Assembly (NCBI GenBank): GCA_013398175.1
Contig: VZRZ01002579.1
Location: 1,358,258-1,422,257 of the forward strand
Direction of reading: 5' to 3'
DNA: 64,000 bases
From: Climacteris rufus
Lineage: Eukaryota; Chordata; Aves; Passeriformes; Climacteridae
In this document: in pieces, positions 1 through 10,936 of the stretch
Numbering within the stretch: the stretch's first letter is position 1
Layout: each line of letters begins with the position of its first letter
Notes under the pieces: generated by a model
The model's database searches: none
Seen by the model: the letters and a program-made list of their open reading frames with translations, nothing else
What the model was told of the DNA's origin: nothing
Made by a program: the position numbers and the translations under genes

Positions 1-627
1 TTAAACAAGGATACAGATGCAAAGGTAAGGTACTTTATACTTTTTAAAATTTAATCTGTAATTGATAGTGAATGGCAAAAACCCGTGATCATCCTGAGAT
101 CCATTGCTACATCTACGGACCCATTTAATCTGACCTGTCAGGGAGGAGAAGACTGATTCAAGCACAGAGTGACAGACAGATAGTCCAGAAGAAATGCAAA
201 GATGAAGGAACTTGTAACTGACAGCTCTAATGCTTTGCAAAACATGACTGAATTCAGAGGGTTTGGGAATAGACCCTTGGACGCAAACATCACCACTCTG
301 TGAATATTGTGCAGCACATTTCCAGCACATGTTTTGCAGTTCTCTTCCTCATACAGGTATCTGCTTTCTCTGCAGCTCCTGCAGTCAGATAACTGTTGCA
401 ACTGAATGTTGCCATTTTGTATTTTCATAATGAAAAGGAGTTTCAGACATATATATAGAAAATGGATGTCATTGGTCTGTTTAGAGATGGCATGTTGTTG
501 CAGGGAACGCAGGTAGAGAACACCAGAGAAGGCTTCTTGCTTCCCAGGGAGGCAACAGTGTGAGAACTACCTTAGATGCTATTTACACCAGAGCCACTGA
601 ATCACATAAACTTTGCTTTGTTTACAG
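1..627 (+). other. RASGRP1: RASGRP1 intron (3' part)
   Basis: This is the end of the intron that splits the C1 domain of RASGRP1. It closes with a pyrimidine-containing tract and an AG at 626-627. The open frames seen on both strands are short, show no similarity I recognise and are probably chance. I see no other feature here. Confidence 0.8.
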
Positions 628-774
628 ACTGTGGAATGAACTGTCACAAACAATGCAAAGACCTGGTTGTGATAGAGTGCAAGAGAAGACCCAAAACTTC
701 AGTTGCAGACAGCAGCCCAACATCTGCTCTTGCTTCAAGCCTCTGCCCAGTAGGAGTCAAAGAACAATTCCATG
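628..774 (+). CDS. RASGRP1: RASGRP1 exon, second half of the C1 domain (partial gene)
   Basis: RASGRP1 is a guanine nucleotide exchange factor that loads GTP onto Ras at membranes. Its C1 zinc finger binds diacylglycerol or phorbol ester and recruits it there. This exon encodes the end of that C1 domain: after a split Asp codon come CGMNCHKQCKDLVVIEC and a basic KRRP stretch. The Cys-X4-His-X2-Cys-X7-Cys spacing of zinc ligands is intact. It begins after AG at 626-627 in phase 1 and ends in phase 1 at the donor GTGAGA (775). It joins the next exon in frame through a split Gly codon. The catalytic REM and CDC25 domains, EF hands and first half of C1 lie before the window. RASGRP3 is the nearest alternative; the FAM98B and SPRED1 neighbours and the C-terminal sequence favour RASGRP1. 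Confidence 0.93.
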
Positions 775-2006
775 GTGAGAAAAGATCACATTAAAAAGAT
801 CAAAATATGTAAATAATCTTTCCTTTACTCCTTTTTTCTTTTAAAGCTGAGTTGTACACCATCATTTTAGGTTTTGCTAGTTAACTGCAGTGTTTTATCA
901 ACATAGAAACTAGAACCAGGCGTAAGTTAGCATGTATCATAATACCATTCCTGCTCTAGACTGAGTAAGGGTCGACTCCCTTTCTGGGAGATCTCTTGTC
1001 AAACTACAGAATGTATGGTGCACAGATACCACAAAAAATGAGTAAATCTTCTGCCAGACGCTCATGAGAACTAGATGCCATCACATGAACAGCTAACAGG
1101 TTTCCTTAACTCTTTAACCTTGTGACAAGCAAGTCTTGCTTTTTAGCACTGTTGTAACATTGTGACTACTGTGCTATTACAATTCTGACCCAAATTTTAA
1201 TGATGAGTTTGTAAAGTCAGTTTTCTTACATATCTGTGTGCTAGGAAAACCAACAGCTAACTCTCTTTATTTTTTTTCACTTGCTGAATCTTTAACTCCT
1301 CTCCATCCATCCATCCTTCTTTCACAGAATCAGGAATGAAAAGTCTACCCCTCTCTGTTCTTTTCTCCTTGTATCAAACCAGCTGTAGAAAATGTTCTTA
1401 CTGTATATTACCATGTAGGCTTCCAAAGAAGGAAATGTTGTCCTTGAAAACACTAGGCTACTTCTGTTTTATTTTTGATTTTGTTGTTCCAACTCTCTCC
1501 ATATTAACTTTCTTCGAATTTGTCTCCGGCTCTTTGACTGTATCTAATGTTCTTCAGATCTGCTTCCTGCCACTCTGATTTTGTGTTGTATTTAAGACTC
1601 ATACTGCTGAATTCCACCTTAGGCTTCCTATCAGCACTTACGTGGAGCTCAGTGCAGCCCATCTCTCTTGATATTGACTATGTACATCTCTATGATTGTG
1701 TCTGAAGTGGCTGCAGCACTAATAACCACCTCTTACCCATCTCGAGGTTTTTCTCTAGCTGACCTCGATGCCACACGTGTTTTCCTCCTACTGATCCATG
1801 TTTATGTTACTGAGACAGGGCAAAGAGTTGTTCTAAGAGACACAACATTGAGAAACTTCTAATGATACCTACTTTGGAGAGCAATGAATGTTAAAATCAG
1901 TAAGGAATAAATTTTTTTTTATTAAAATCACATTTAATTACTATGCTTCCTGTTTCTGCTTTTCTGGGAGAAGATCTTGCCTCAATTTACTGTATATATT
2001 TTAAAG
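775..2006 (+). other. RASGRP1: RASGRP1 intron
   Basis: A GT-AG intron from GTGAGA to TTTTAAAG. Apart from a short CCAT tetramer run near 1306-1318 I see only ordinary AT-rich sequence. The open frames at 1336-1578 and 1668-1862 show no recognisable protein. Confidence 0.85.
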
Positions 2007-2380
2007 GACAAGAGGAAGGATCATTCACATTTCCTAATGGAGAAGTAGTGGAACACAGTGAAGACAGCAAGGATCGAACCATTATGCTCATGGGTTCCTC
2101 AGCTCAGAAGATCTCAGTGAGACTGAAACCAGCTGTGATTCATAAAAGTACACAGACTGATCCTGTACTGCTGGCTGGGGATGCATCTCGTAAGCGGAGA
2201 GAGAAGAAAGAACATAGGATGCCAGAAAATCCTTATCTCCAGGCAGCTCCACCATCCACATTTCCAAGCCCAATTCTAGGCCGCAAAAAGGCGTTTGTTA
2301 AATGGGAAAACAAGGACTCCAGCCAGAAAATGAAGGAGGAACATCACAGCTGTAAACCCTCATACCAGGAACTTGAGCAG
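2007..2380 (+). CDS. RASGRP1: RASGRP1 exon, linker after the C1 domain
   Basis: This encodes about 125 residues after the C1 domain. It starts with HGQEEGSFTFPNGE across the splice junction, then SKDRTIMLMG, KISVRLKPAV, STQTDP, and ends with AFVKWENKDS and YQELEQ. These blocks match the vertebrate RASGRP1 tail (human has EEGPFTFPNGE, AFVKWENKDS and YQELEQ). The middle, about 30 residues rich in Arg, Lys and Pro, is much less conserved. The acceptor AG at 2005-2006 rather than the one at 2011-2012 is chosen because it restores the frame left by the previous exon. The exon ends in phase 0 at GTACAT (2381). In the family this region links C1 to the C-terminal plasma-membrane targeting segment. 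Confidence 0.94.
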
Positions 2381-3781
2381 GTACATACGTGATGGAACAA
2401 ATTCTGTTTTGCACAACAGTATGGTCAACTTGTTGGATGGTGTGGGGGAGTGCCTGGGTGGGAAGGTGTCACTTTACTCCAGTGAAATCAATTGCCAATT
2501 TAATTGCACTTAAACAATCCATGAATGGCATCATAATTCTTAGCCACTTTAACTTCAGCAATGCTTCACTTCAATTATAAATTTTAGTACTAGTATAGGG
2601 AGGGCTTTGAAGCCATTGTTAGGATCACACTGATCCCTGTCAATTCTAGAATGTGAATATAATCCAATCACTGAGGACAGAATGCTGCTTCATAAAATGA
2701 GGAACATAGTTCTGAATTTCCTCCTGATTTTGGTGACCTCTGCTCTCCTAAGTGACAGAATATGTGGGAGGGTAGGGAGCACTGTTTTTGTTCAACTGAC
2801 AAGTGTAAGTCATCACCAAGAAATTTTGCTGTGAAAAGACATAATGTTTCTTGCTAGATTTCACCTGCATCAGCCCAGTTGTGTCTCACCTTACTCCACA
2901 AGTGTTCTCACAAAACAGCTATTTGTAAAACTGTGTCACCTTAAACCAAATTCAGGTTTGTAGAAACACCTTTCCAGGCAGATTAAAGAGACTATTACAA
3001 TATCAACAGTGCAACTGACAGATGGATCCAGCTATAATTACGAGGAACAAAGTCAGACATTTTCATACTTTTTACTCGGTATTTATCCCTATTGTGTCAC
3101 GAACCAACATGGAAACAGTTCAAGAACAGGACCACAGCCTGATCTTTGAATGATCACTGTAACTTCCAAAATATCCCTTGCTGCTGATAAAGTGAACTCA
3201 TTTTTTATGAAAGATGAACGGTTTATTAAGACAGAGATTAAGACAAGAATTTTCCACTACAGACCATTTCCCTGTCAATCAACAGTATATTCAATACAAG
3301 GATGGGAAGCGTCGATGTAACTTGTAAAAACTCATTCTTTAAAATGTCCCATTCATGCCAGTCCCATAACCTACACTTGTCTTTGCTCCCTCATCAGGTC
3401 CTGACCTCAATTACTAAAAAGCAGATGATGTTATCAATTAATAGCTTAGCTTCTGGTACATCAATTTCTGCATTAGTAGAGTGGTAAAGTGTGAGCCGCG
3501 GTGTTGTTTCCTCAGACTACTGCTTTTATGAGAGGAGCAGTGGAAGGTGGGTAAATGCAGGTTGTGGACATGACTGTCAGATACCATCTGCTGGAAAGTT
3601 GTGAGAGTATACAAAAAGGACAGACCAGTGACTGTGAAAATGTTCACATTAAGTTACTGGTTCTGAAAAGAGCTACTCCAATTGATATTTATGGCAGTCA
3701 ACCTAAATGTACAACCAGACAGTCCTCAAACCGTTGCAAAGTAAAATACAACTCTTCTTTTTTTTGTTTTGCTTTGTTTAG
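2381..3781 (+). other. RASGRP1: RASGRP1 last intron
   Basis: A GT-AG intron ending in a T-rich tract and TTTAG at 3777-3781. It holds one copy of an old repeat (2887-2968) whose partner lies beyond the last exon. Nothing else is recognised. Confidence 0.85.
2887..2968 (+). repeat. Diverged dispersed repeat, copy 1
   Basis: An 82-base segment that aligns along its length, with small gaps, to 4232-4318. Shared blocks include CACCTTACT, ACTGTGTCAC and TTTGTAGAAACA in the same order and orientation. I estimate 70-80% identity by eye. It may be an old transposon family or a local duplication; I cannot name the family. Confidence 0.6.
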
Positions 3782-3916
3782 GAAAGAAATATTTTAAAGG
3801 CAGACAATGAAGGTTTAAAGATCCAACTGGAACAGGCACATAAAACAATTGAATCTCTCACAATCCAGAAAAGAAACCATGTAGTTGACAGTCTACAACA
3901 CAGAGACTACTCCTAG
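3782..3916 (+). CDS. RASGRP1: RASGRP1 last coding exon, C-terminal coiled coil and stop
   Basis: This encodes the last 44 residues, starting ERNILKADNEGLKIQLEQ and ending in a TAG at 3914-3916. Hydrophobic residues recur every three or four positions, with the KADN-LKIQL core of the RASGRP1 C-terminal coiled coil (human ends its exon similarly with LKADNDALKIQL). Family knowledge: this tail belongs to the region that helps RASGRP1 form autoinhibited dimers and reach the plasma membrane in lymphocytes. The last few residues, after NHV, differ from the human end. The exon follows the previous one in phase 0. Three exons together give 217 complete codons before the stop. Confidence 0.94.
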   Translation, partial: ERNILKADNEGLKIQLEQAHKTIESLTIQKRNHVVDSLQHRDYS

Positions 3917-4231
3917 CAGATGAGAGGAAAATCTCCTATGGAAGAATGTAAGACTGAAAGAGGGGCTGTGATAAAGCTGCTTTATCAAGTGAACTGGAGA
4001 GAGTCTGAAGGATGTTAAGCAGAAATACTCTCTTTACTGAAAACATTTCCCTATTAAACATGCACTCTGAAATGTATAAAATAATTCCTTTGACCTTTAA
4101 AGCTAATTTAGCATTATCTGTGCAATGAAAATGATATCTTTTGGGTGTGCTTTTAAAAGGAGAGTGTTGCTAAAGTCTTTGTTCATGTTGAAGACCATAT
4201 TGATTCCCCGGTGACTTGGCTGCCAGCAGCG

Positions 4232-4318
4232 CACCTTACTGTACAAATGTTCTGACAAAGTAGTATTCATAAGACTGTGTCACTTCAAATTTGGCCCAAA
4301 CTCAGTTTTGTAGAAACA
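4232..4318 (+). repeat. Diverged dispersed repeat, copy 2
   Basis: Partner of the segment at 2887-2968, in the same orientation, with about five extra bases in the middle. It lies in the RASGRP1 3' UTR, so the two copies bracket the last coding exon. The origin is not recognised. Confidence 0.6.
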
Positions 4319-5886
4319 AATGTTCGATAAAGCTGAGTAAATAAAACTGCAGAAATACTACATTAAGAAAAACAGTTTCTTCTCCTTGGAGCTGAAACCA
4401 ATTAAAACTATGAAGTCAACTGTCTTCTTTGTTTCCAAAAATTAACGAGACCATTAAAAGAAGTAGTTAAGCTAATGATATTTGATTGATCCTTACACTT
4501 TAAGATAAACTGACAATTTTTAACCCCCTTTTAGAGCCTTAGAAATTCTGCTGCTCAAACGCTGACCTTTAATAAGGTACAATAGATGAGACTATAGAGA
4601 CTTGACATTGAATACTGCTTCCATTTTTCTGTTCCATGCCATGACTAGGAACATTTAATCCTACTTATTTGGCTTAAGAGATGATTTGTTTTCCCCATAC
4701 AGTAGACATGGGACAAGGTTGATTGTATTTCTGTCATGTCAAAGTACATGCCATTGTTGAGTAGAACCTTTAGAGCCATATTATGAAGGAAACATTACAG
4801 TAATCTCAGTGCAATAGCTACTGTATTTCAGAGCTCCTACTAAGTTTTCTCCATTTTCTCTCTCCCAGATTTCACATGCACTTTACATAAAGAGTCAAGA
4901 TGAGCATGCTCTTACACCTGTAAATTTTGTACAGTAAAAGGTTTGAGGGAGGTAACTTAAAGATACAAAGTGTACATGTTTTTGAGACAACAAAAGAGTC
5001 TTTCAAGTTACTGATAAATGTACTTGTAAGAATAACCAATTTTAAAATCGCATTTGCATTCCAAGAGAATCTGTACATTCAGAGTTGTATAGAACTTGCT
5101 TGTATTTATCAGAGATTTGTCATCACACATATAAACATCAGAAACAAAGTCAACTTAACGCTCTTCAAAACTTCTAAGTTGACAAGTCCATTACAGATCA
5201 AAATTTAGTCAGCCTATTACAATAGCATCTGTGCTTTGAGTTCAAAGTGGTATACACATTCCATCCACAGTTTATGGTCATTATCTAGTATATGAATGCT
5301 TTATTTTTAAAGTTAATTTTTAAACTACTTGTCAGTTTAGCGATTCTAAATTCTTGCTTTGAAATAGGATTGTGCTTGCAACTCCATGTGTAAGTAAAAA
5401 CAAATGGAGGGAAAGAGTAGTAGTAGTAGATGTGATGTTACATTACTGTAAATAACTGAAATGCATAGGAAAAAAACAGTAGCTCTGAAGATTGTGCAGC
5501 TTTTTTTAACTCATACACTAAACCTGAATTACTAAGCAGTAACATGGAATTGCACTTTGATCAGTGAAGCAATCAGAATGGCTGTCAGGCCGTGTCTGTA
5601 AACTTGGTTTGCCCATTTCCTGTGAACTTCTTGATTTTGACCTCTATTCAGGGAACTATAGCAATGTAGTTTTAACAAGCATTTAGCAAATAAGTCTGTT
5701 TCTGCAACTATTAAACAAGACAAAAGCTGAATATATTTTCACTTATTTCAAAAATACCCCAAAGCAGCTAAAACTCTTAAATCTTGTTCTGCCAAGGCAA
5801 CTGCTCATTTGTGGTCTAAACTCTGGATTCTGATGGAACTTGTGTGTATACATATACTTTGTCTATGATGGAGCATGGAGATCTTG

Positions 5887-5892
5887 AATAAA
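5887..5892 (+). terminator. RASGRP1: Candidate poly(A) signal of RASGRP1
   Basis: A canonical AATAAA about 1.97 kb after the stop codon, followed by a CTTCATT-containing stretch. This is a position-based guess; alternatives lie at 4340 and 6854. Confidence 0.4.
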
Positions 5893-6875
5893 ACCTCTTC
5901 ATTAAAAGGAAAATTCCCTAACATTAGCAGCTGGCCCAAAGGCTACTGCGTAACTAGGTTGAGTGCTTGATACTCAAATTTATGACCATAGATTTGTACA
6001 GTCCTAAGTGCTAACTTAATGTTTGTCTGTGTTGTCTGCTTGTTCAATCTGAAAGACTTAAATGGGATCTGTTTGCAGCAATGTCTTACAGAACGAGCGT
6101 GCAGCGCTTCATGGGTGCTGAAAACTTCCTGCTTCAAAGAAGTCAGTTGATACTTGGATAACTTCAGAACTTTCTAAGTACCTTCGGGTTCTCTGTTTGT
6201 CCAAAGCCACTAACAGTTATTTCTCCCCCTCTTTTTTTTTTTTTTAAGTGCTTGTTAGTCCTTTCTTTTCTTTTGGGACTTTCTTCCTGCATGAGAGACT
6301 AACAGTGGAACCTGACTATAGGGAAACTGTTAAAACTGACAAAGCTACCCGAAAAGATCACTTGCATCTGCGTTAATCTTCAAGCTGCTTTAATGTTAGG
6401 AAAAAAAGACACAATTAAAAGTGCTGTTTAAAAGTCATGTTAGCAAACAATGATACTGAAATTTATCTTGTCATGGCTAACTTAAATGAAAACACTCACC
6501 TTTTCCTTCTCTAGGTTCAGCTGTACATACAAGAAGACAGAAAGAACAAGCACCAGCCCCTGTTTATTTTAGTGTCAATTCTGGTTGTTTAAAGACAAAA
6601 TTAAATAGATTGAGTAATATCATAATTAACAAGGCAGGGCTATTGTTCATATTCAGGTTAAATACAACTGCTTTTAGATTAGCATATATGTTTTGGGAAA
6701 TATGTTTTTGTTCTAGTAGCAGCTGTTATTTTGTTGTAAATGATCTCTGTGACAATTTGAAAAAGTTTTAATGCTGAGAAGACAAAGTGTACAGATTGTA
6801 AAGATTTTATATAAATTGTAAGATTTTGGTTTAATATTTATAATAGAAAAAATATTAAAATTGCATTTCATGCCT

Positions 6876-9800
6876 CTGATTTTTTAATCTCAGAGAAATC
6901 TACACAACCTATATTCATCTTCCTTGACTATCATCTGAGATCCTTCAGCAGGATTAACCTAGTATCAGTCTCTGTACACCAGCTTCACCTTCTCTGAGCC
7001 TTGGAATGTTGCTTGGGAAAACTTATTTGGAGATTATTTGTTTAGTATTTTAGTGGTTGACACTGTTTTGCTACTCACTATTCCAAGTATTACAAAGCAC
7101 CAGTATTTATTATCATAGTCTTTCACTTTTTTTTCAGAATGCTAATTTTGAATATATTTCACAGCACAATAGCCAAACTTAAGCAAGGCTTCAGTTGTGT
7201 CTGCTAATGCTCCCTATTGCACAGACAGCATGGTAGCACCCTAAAGACTTGCTATTCTTTACCTTGTAGTAAACCTCAAGCTACCTCATCCTAAATTTTT
7301 TATATGCGCAAGTGAACGTTCATTCAGTTGTCCTCATTCATGTGAGGGAAGACAAGAAGTGAAACTCCTATTTATATGGCAAATCTGCTCTACAGTCTTA
7401 CACACACAAAACAAGTTGTGGTTTTCTTCATAATTATAGAAAGTAAAAAAAAGAAAACTTGAGAAGTAATTGGAGGATATTTCCTTAGTTTACATAAAGA
7501 CAAAAGTAGTGATCCTTTAGATCACTATGCTTTTTTTTTTTAGTAAGATAAAATTTAATTGAGATTCCGTAGTAATCCCAGACAATGTAATAGTGATATA
7601 CCTTGTCTATTAAAATTTTCCTATATAGTTATCTACAGCCGCCTCCATTTTGGTCAAAATATATGTTATTTTTCATTACCCTAAAAAGTAAGTTTCATCG
7701 CTGTTGTAAATCACCAGCAGGAATTCTTTCTTAAAATCACAGGAGGACCATATGATAGTGGATCCAAATCACAATACACAAATGATGCAAATAATTTCAG
7801 ATACAGTACTTTATTCCTCAGTGTTTACAGCTGTTAACGAAAGTGTCTCTCTCAATTCCTGAAAAAAATTCCCAACCTTTTTTTTAGTTGTTGAGCAAAC
7901 AAAACAATATTCATTTAGGTATTCACTAAGTGCAAATAAACACAAAAATGTTCACAAACATATATATGAAAATCTTTTACTTACAACAGAATTTTTGAAA
8001 ATACGTTTTTTTCTCGAGACAAAATTTGAGGTTTAAATCAGTTAGTCTCATGGTATTATTGCATTGTTTGATAAATTAAAAGCATACATTCTAACAAGAG
8101 GACAGCAAAGGATACCTCTGTGAAATATGGTGGTGCTTACTTTAGTTTTCAACTACTGGCTTCACATTTTGAAATTATTTAAGAAAAACTGAAGTGGCCA
8201 TATTAAAAAAACAGAATTTCCAACCTATTTAAATTTCCATATTTTACATGGTCTACATACATATAATTGAAATATGACATTGAAATAATTTAACTGTTCA
8301 AATTCAAATGGGCATGTACCTGCTTCTCCTGATGATTTACTTCAATCAGAACTGTCCTGCCTACTACAAACAGGATGGACTGATGAGTGTAAAAACACCA
8401 AGGCACACCCACAGTTACAACAATCCAACTAAACCGGTGCAACTTTGCATCCTAAGACTAACAAAACCTTTAAGCATAGATTAGTTGTTTGGTTTTCCTA
8501 GTGTATTTCCTTGATGAAGCCACATGGTTGATATTTCCTTGATGAAGCCACATGGTTGACTGCTGGTTACTTTTGGGAAAAAGTAACATTGGGATGAGCA
8601 AATAGAATTTTATCTTAAGGCTTTGGTTGCTAAACACTACTCTCTGCTCCTTTGCTGACCAACACTTCAAGGCCAGCAGCCTCACTTGGTATGTCAGCAG
8701 TTTGTGAGCTATTCCAGAGCATTAGGCAAAAACCAAGCTCAGAATCAAGAGAACCAGTACTATGCTCCCACGTGACCCATGAAGGTCTCCATAAACACTG
8801 CAGAGGCTGCCAAGGGCTTAGACCAGCAAGGAGCATAGAAAAAATTTGGCAAAGGAAATACAATGTTAGCAGTTGGGTGATATTAAGCCATTACTGCTAA
8901 AGTTCATATCCCAGCTAACGTGTTCAAGCCAGCAAAACTCCTTTTTGTCAGGCACCTGCTGGGACCCTAAAGCCTGGGTAAAGCCGTATCTATCACATCA
9001 GAAACAGCATTCTCAAGCAAACTGATGAGAGACAAAATAAATTTCCTAAGTTTTTCTCCTGTTACCTGGATTAAAATTTCAAATTAAATATTTGATGATG
9101 GCTAATTAATAAAAACTACACAGGCTTAAAGATAATAATTTGATTTTTGAACAGAGCTTTACATTCATGCATGAAGTTGCCAATGAAACAGGACATGATG
9201 CATATGTTTATGAAGGTAAAAAAAACATCTTGAAAGCACACCAGTGGACACCAATAGGAAATTTGTGCAGAAAGAATTCGTAACTGTGGAACATAAATCC
9301 AAAATCAAATCCTAAAGTTCCCAAGCTGCAGTTAAGCCTACAGTTACAAGTGCTTCAAGACTGCTGTGCTATTTAATCAACGGACACACCAGGTTTATCA
9401 AATGCCTTCCTGAATCCCTCTGTAGTAACCTGACCTTGATAAATGCTGTCATGAGGACATACTCAGGCATCATTCCCTTGTTCCACCTCTGTTCTCAGTA
9501 GTGGCCTCACAGCATGGGAGATCTAAAACATATTCGGCAGCAGAAACTGTCCTCTTTAAGTGACAGCTCTAAATTTAATTCCTGTCTACATATATTTACA
9601 GCCATAATTGTATGACAGCTAACTCCTTCTAGAGTAACTGTATATGAGAGGGAGAAGGCACCCATACCATGTCAAGACCGAGTTTCTTTTAGGTTAGCAG
9701 AGTAAGAGAGAGAAATCAAACTTTATGTCTCAAGACAGATTCACAAGGATATATACATGAATTCTTACCAGACACGATGGCTGCTGGTTTTTTGCCCAGC

Positions 9801-10280
9801 CTGATCTTAAAATATTTTTATGAAACACAAATAATGGAAAATAGGTAAAATGAAAATAAGACACTATCAAAACTCATAATGATTCTGATTTTACGGTACA
9901 TGCTCTGACCTGTAAGTAGTGTCCAATATATTATGAACACAAAAAACAACCTGATCTGATTAATTTGTATAGAGTATTAATTTCCAATGTTACTTTAATG
10001 TGAAGTTCTGGAAGAGTAGTCGAATCTAATTCAATAATTTTGACCAAAGCCTTAAGGATTTTAACATTTGAAATTAAAATTCATTTACATGTCCCACATG
10101 AAAAGTATGAATGAAGAACTACGAGGTGAAGAGAAAAAGCCTGAAAGCAGCATTTTTGAGTCTTTTAAAGAACTGGTTTCATCCAGTTCTTCGGCCTACT
10201 TTATTTGTCTACACAACATTTTGGAGCAGGAGAGTAGACATGCAACATGCAATAATTAGAGAAGTCTGACCATTAATATA
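6876..10280. other. Spacer between convergent RASGRP1 and FAM98B
   Basis: AT-rich DNA between two genes that point at each other. It holds a perfect 28-base tandem duplication at 8504-8559. A minus-strand AATAAA (7810-7815 on the + strand) could serve a longer FAM98B 3' UTR. No coding potential or RNA gene was recognised. Confidence 0.6.
8504..8559. repeat. Perfect tandem duplication, 2 x 28 bases
   Basis: The 28-base unit at 8504-8531 (TATTTCCTTGATG... ending GGTTGA) is repeated exactly at 8532-8559. With no mismatches it is probably recent and may be polymorphic. No function is suggested. Confidence 0.95.
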
Positions 10281-10579
10281 TTTTTGTTTGTTTAGAAATG
10301 GTTTTATTCAGTTTTCTGAGACTTATTTTAAATAAAATGACATAATAAAAAACACCATATAAGCAGTACGAAAAACAAGGACTTTAGTAATCGATTTTAG
10401 TATAAAAGTTCTGTTATCTAAAAGAACTCAATGTGACTATCAGTTGGTCTAATGCAATGATTCATATGGTCATACTTAATTAATTCTAACCTAAACCCAG
10501 GTCAACATATCTAAATTCCTAATACCAGTAAACACCACCACTGTATTTTGCCAGTTACTCTGCTAAGATTTACAATACT
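10281..10579 (-). other. FAM98B: FAM98B 3' UTR (short form)
   Basis: Minus-strand sequence from the FAM98B stop to just past AATAAA at 10303-10308. If the signal at 7810-7815 is also used, a longer form of about 2.8 kb would exist. The sequence is AT-rich and typical of a UTR. Confidence 0.55.
10303..10308 (-). terminator. FAM98B: Candidate poly(A) signal of FAM98B
   Basis: AATAAA on the minus strand (TTTATT on the + strand), about 270 bases after the stop codon. Cleavage would be expected 10-30 bases further on, near 10280. Confidence 0.5.
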
Positions 10580-10936
10580 TTAGTATCTTCGGTATCCTCC
10601 CCCTCCTCTTCCACCATATGGATCATTGTAGCCTCCTCTGCCACTGTAACCTCCCCTGCCACCTTGGAAGCCACCTCCACCTTGGAAGCCACCTCCACCT
10701 TGGAAGCCACCTCCACCCTGGAAGCCACCTCCACCTCTTCCACCACCTCTGAAACCTCCACCTCCTCCTCCTCTACCACCTCCACCCCCCCAGTTACCCC
10801 TGCCACCACTACCACCACCTCCCCAGCCACCTCTTCCACCACCTTCTTGTCTCTTTTGCCATGGAGGCATTTCGGGAGGAGGTGGTTCAATCTCTGTTGG
10901 TCTGCCGCCACGGTCAGGTACTCTCCCCATCAGAAC
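10580..10936 (-). CDS. FAM98B: FAM98B last coding exon, glycine-rich RGG tail
   Basis: FAM98B is a subunit of the metazoan tRNA-splicing ligase complex with RTCB, DDX1, RTRAF (C14orf166) and ashwin. This complex joins tRNA exons and the unconventionally spliced XBP1 mRNA. The exon encodes 118 residues: VLMGRVPDRGGRP, then EIEPPPPEMPPW, then a long Gly/Arg-rich tail with RGG and GGGGFQ repeats, ending GGGGYRRY and TAA at 10580-10582. The PPPPEMPPWQKRQEGGGRGG start and the YRRY end fit FAM98B; FAM98A has a different, Tyr/His/Gln-rich tail. The acceptor AG is at 10937-10938 and the exon starts in phase 0, following AINK of the previous exon. RGG tails usually bind RNA and are arginine-methylated; that role is inferred here. 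Confidence 0.95.
   Translation of the reverse strand, partial: VLMGRVPDRGGRPTEIEPPPPEMPPWQKRQEGGGRGGWGGGGSGGRGNWGGGGGRGGGGGGFRGGGRGGGGFQGGGGFQGGGGFQGGGGFQGGRGGYSGRGGYNDPYGGRGGGGYRRY
10658..10735 (-). repeat. FAM98B: In-frame 18-base tandem repeat encoding GGGGFQ
   Basis: About four copies of an 18-base unit, each encoding the hexapeptide GGGGFQ. Three copies are identical and a fourth has one base change (CTTGG to CCTGG on the + strand). The near identity suggests recent slippage, so the tail may vary in length between individuals or species. Confidence 0.85.

Larger units (their letters stand above)
3917..6875 (+). other. RASGRP1: RASGRP1 3' UTR (end uncertain)
   Basis: Sequence after the RASGRP1 stop, with no coding signal. 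Poly(A) signals on the + strand are AATAAA at 4340-4345 and 5887-5892, and a weaker ATTAAA at 6854-6859. The 5887 signal sits just after a region of stable UTR-like sequence and is the best single guess, giving a UTR of about 2.0 kb. Use of the third would give about 2.95 kb. The end can only be fixed with transcript data. Confidence 0.5.

Noticed and set aside
961..990. GGGTCGACTCC, resembling a tRNA T arm
   Set aside because: No matching acceptor, D or anticodon arms precede it, and the T loop does not fit.
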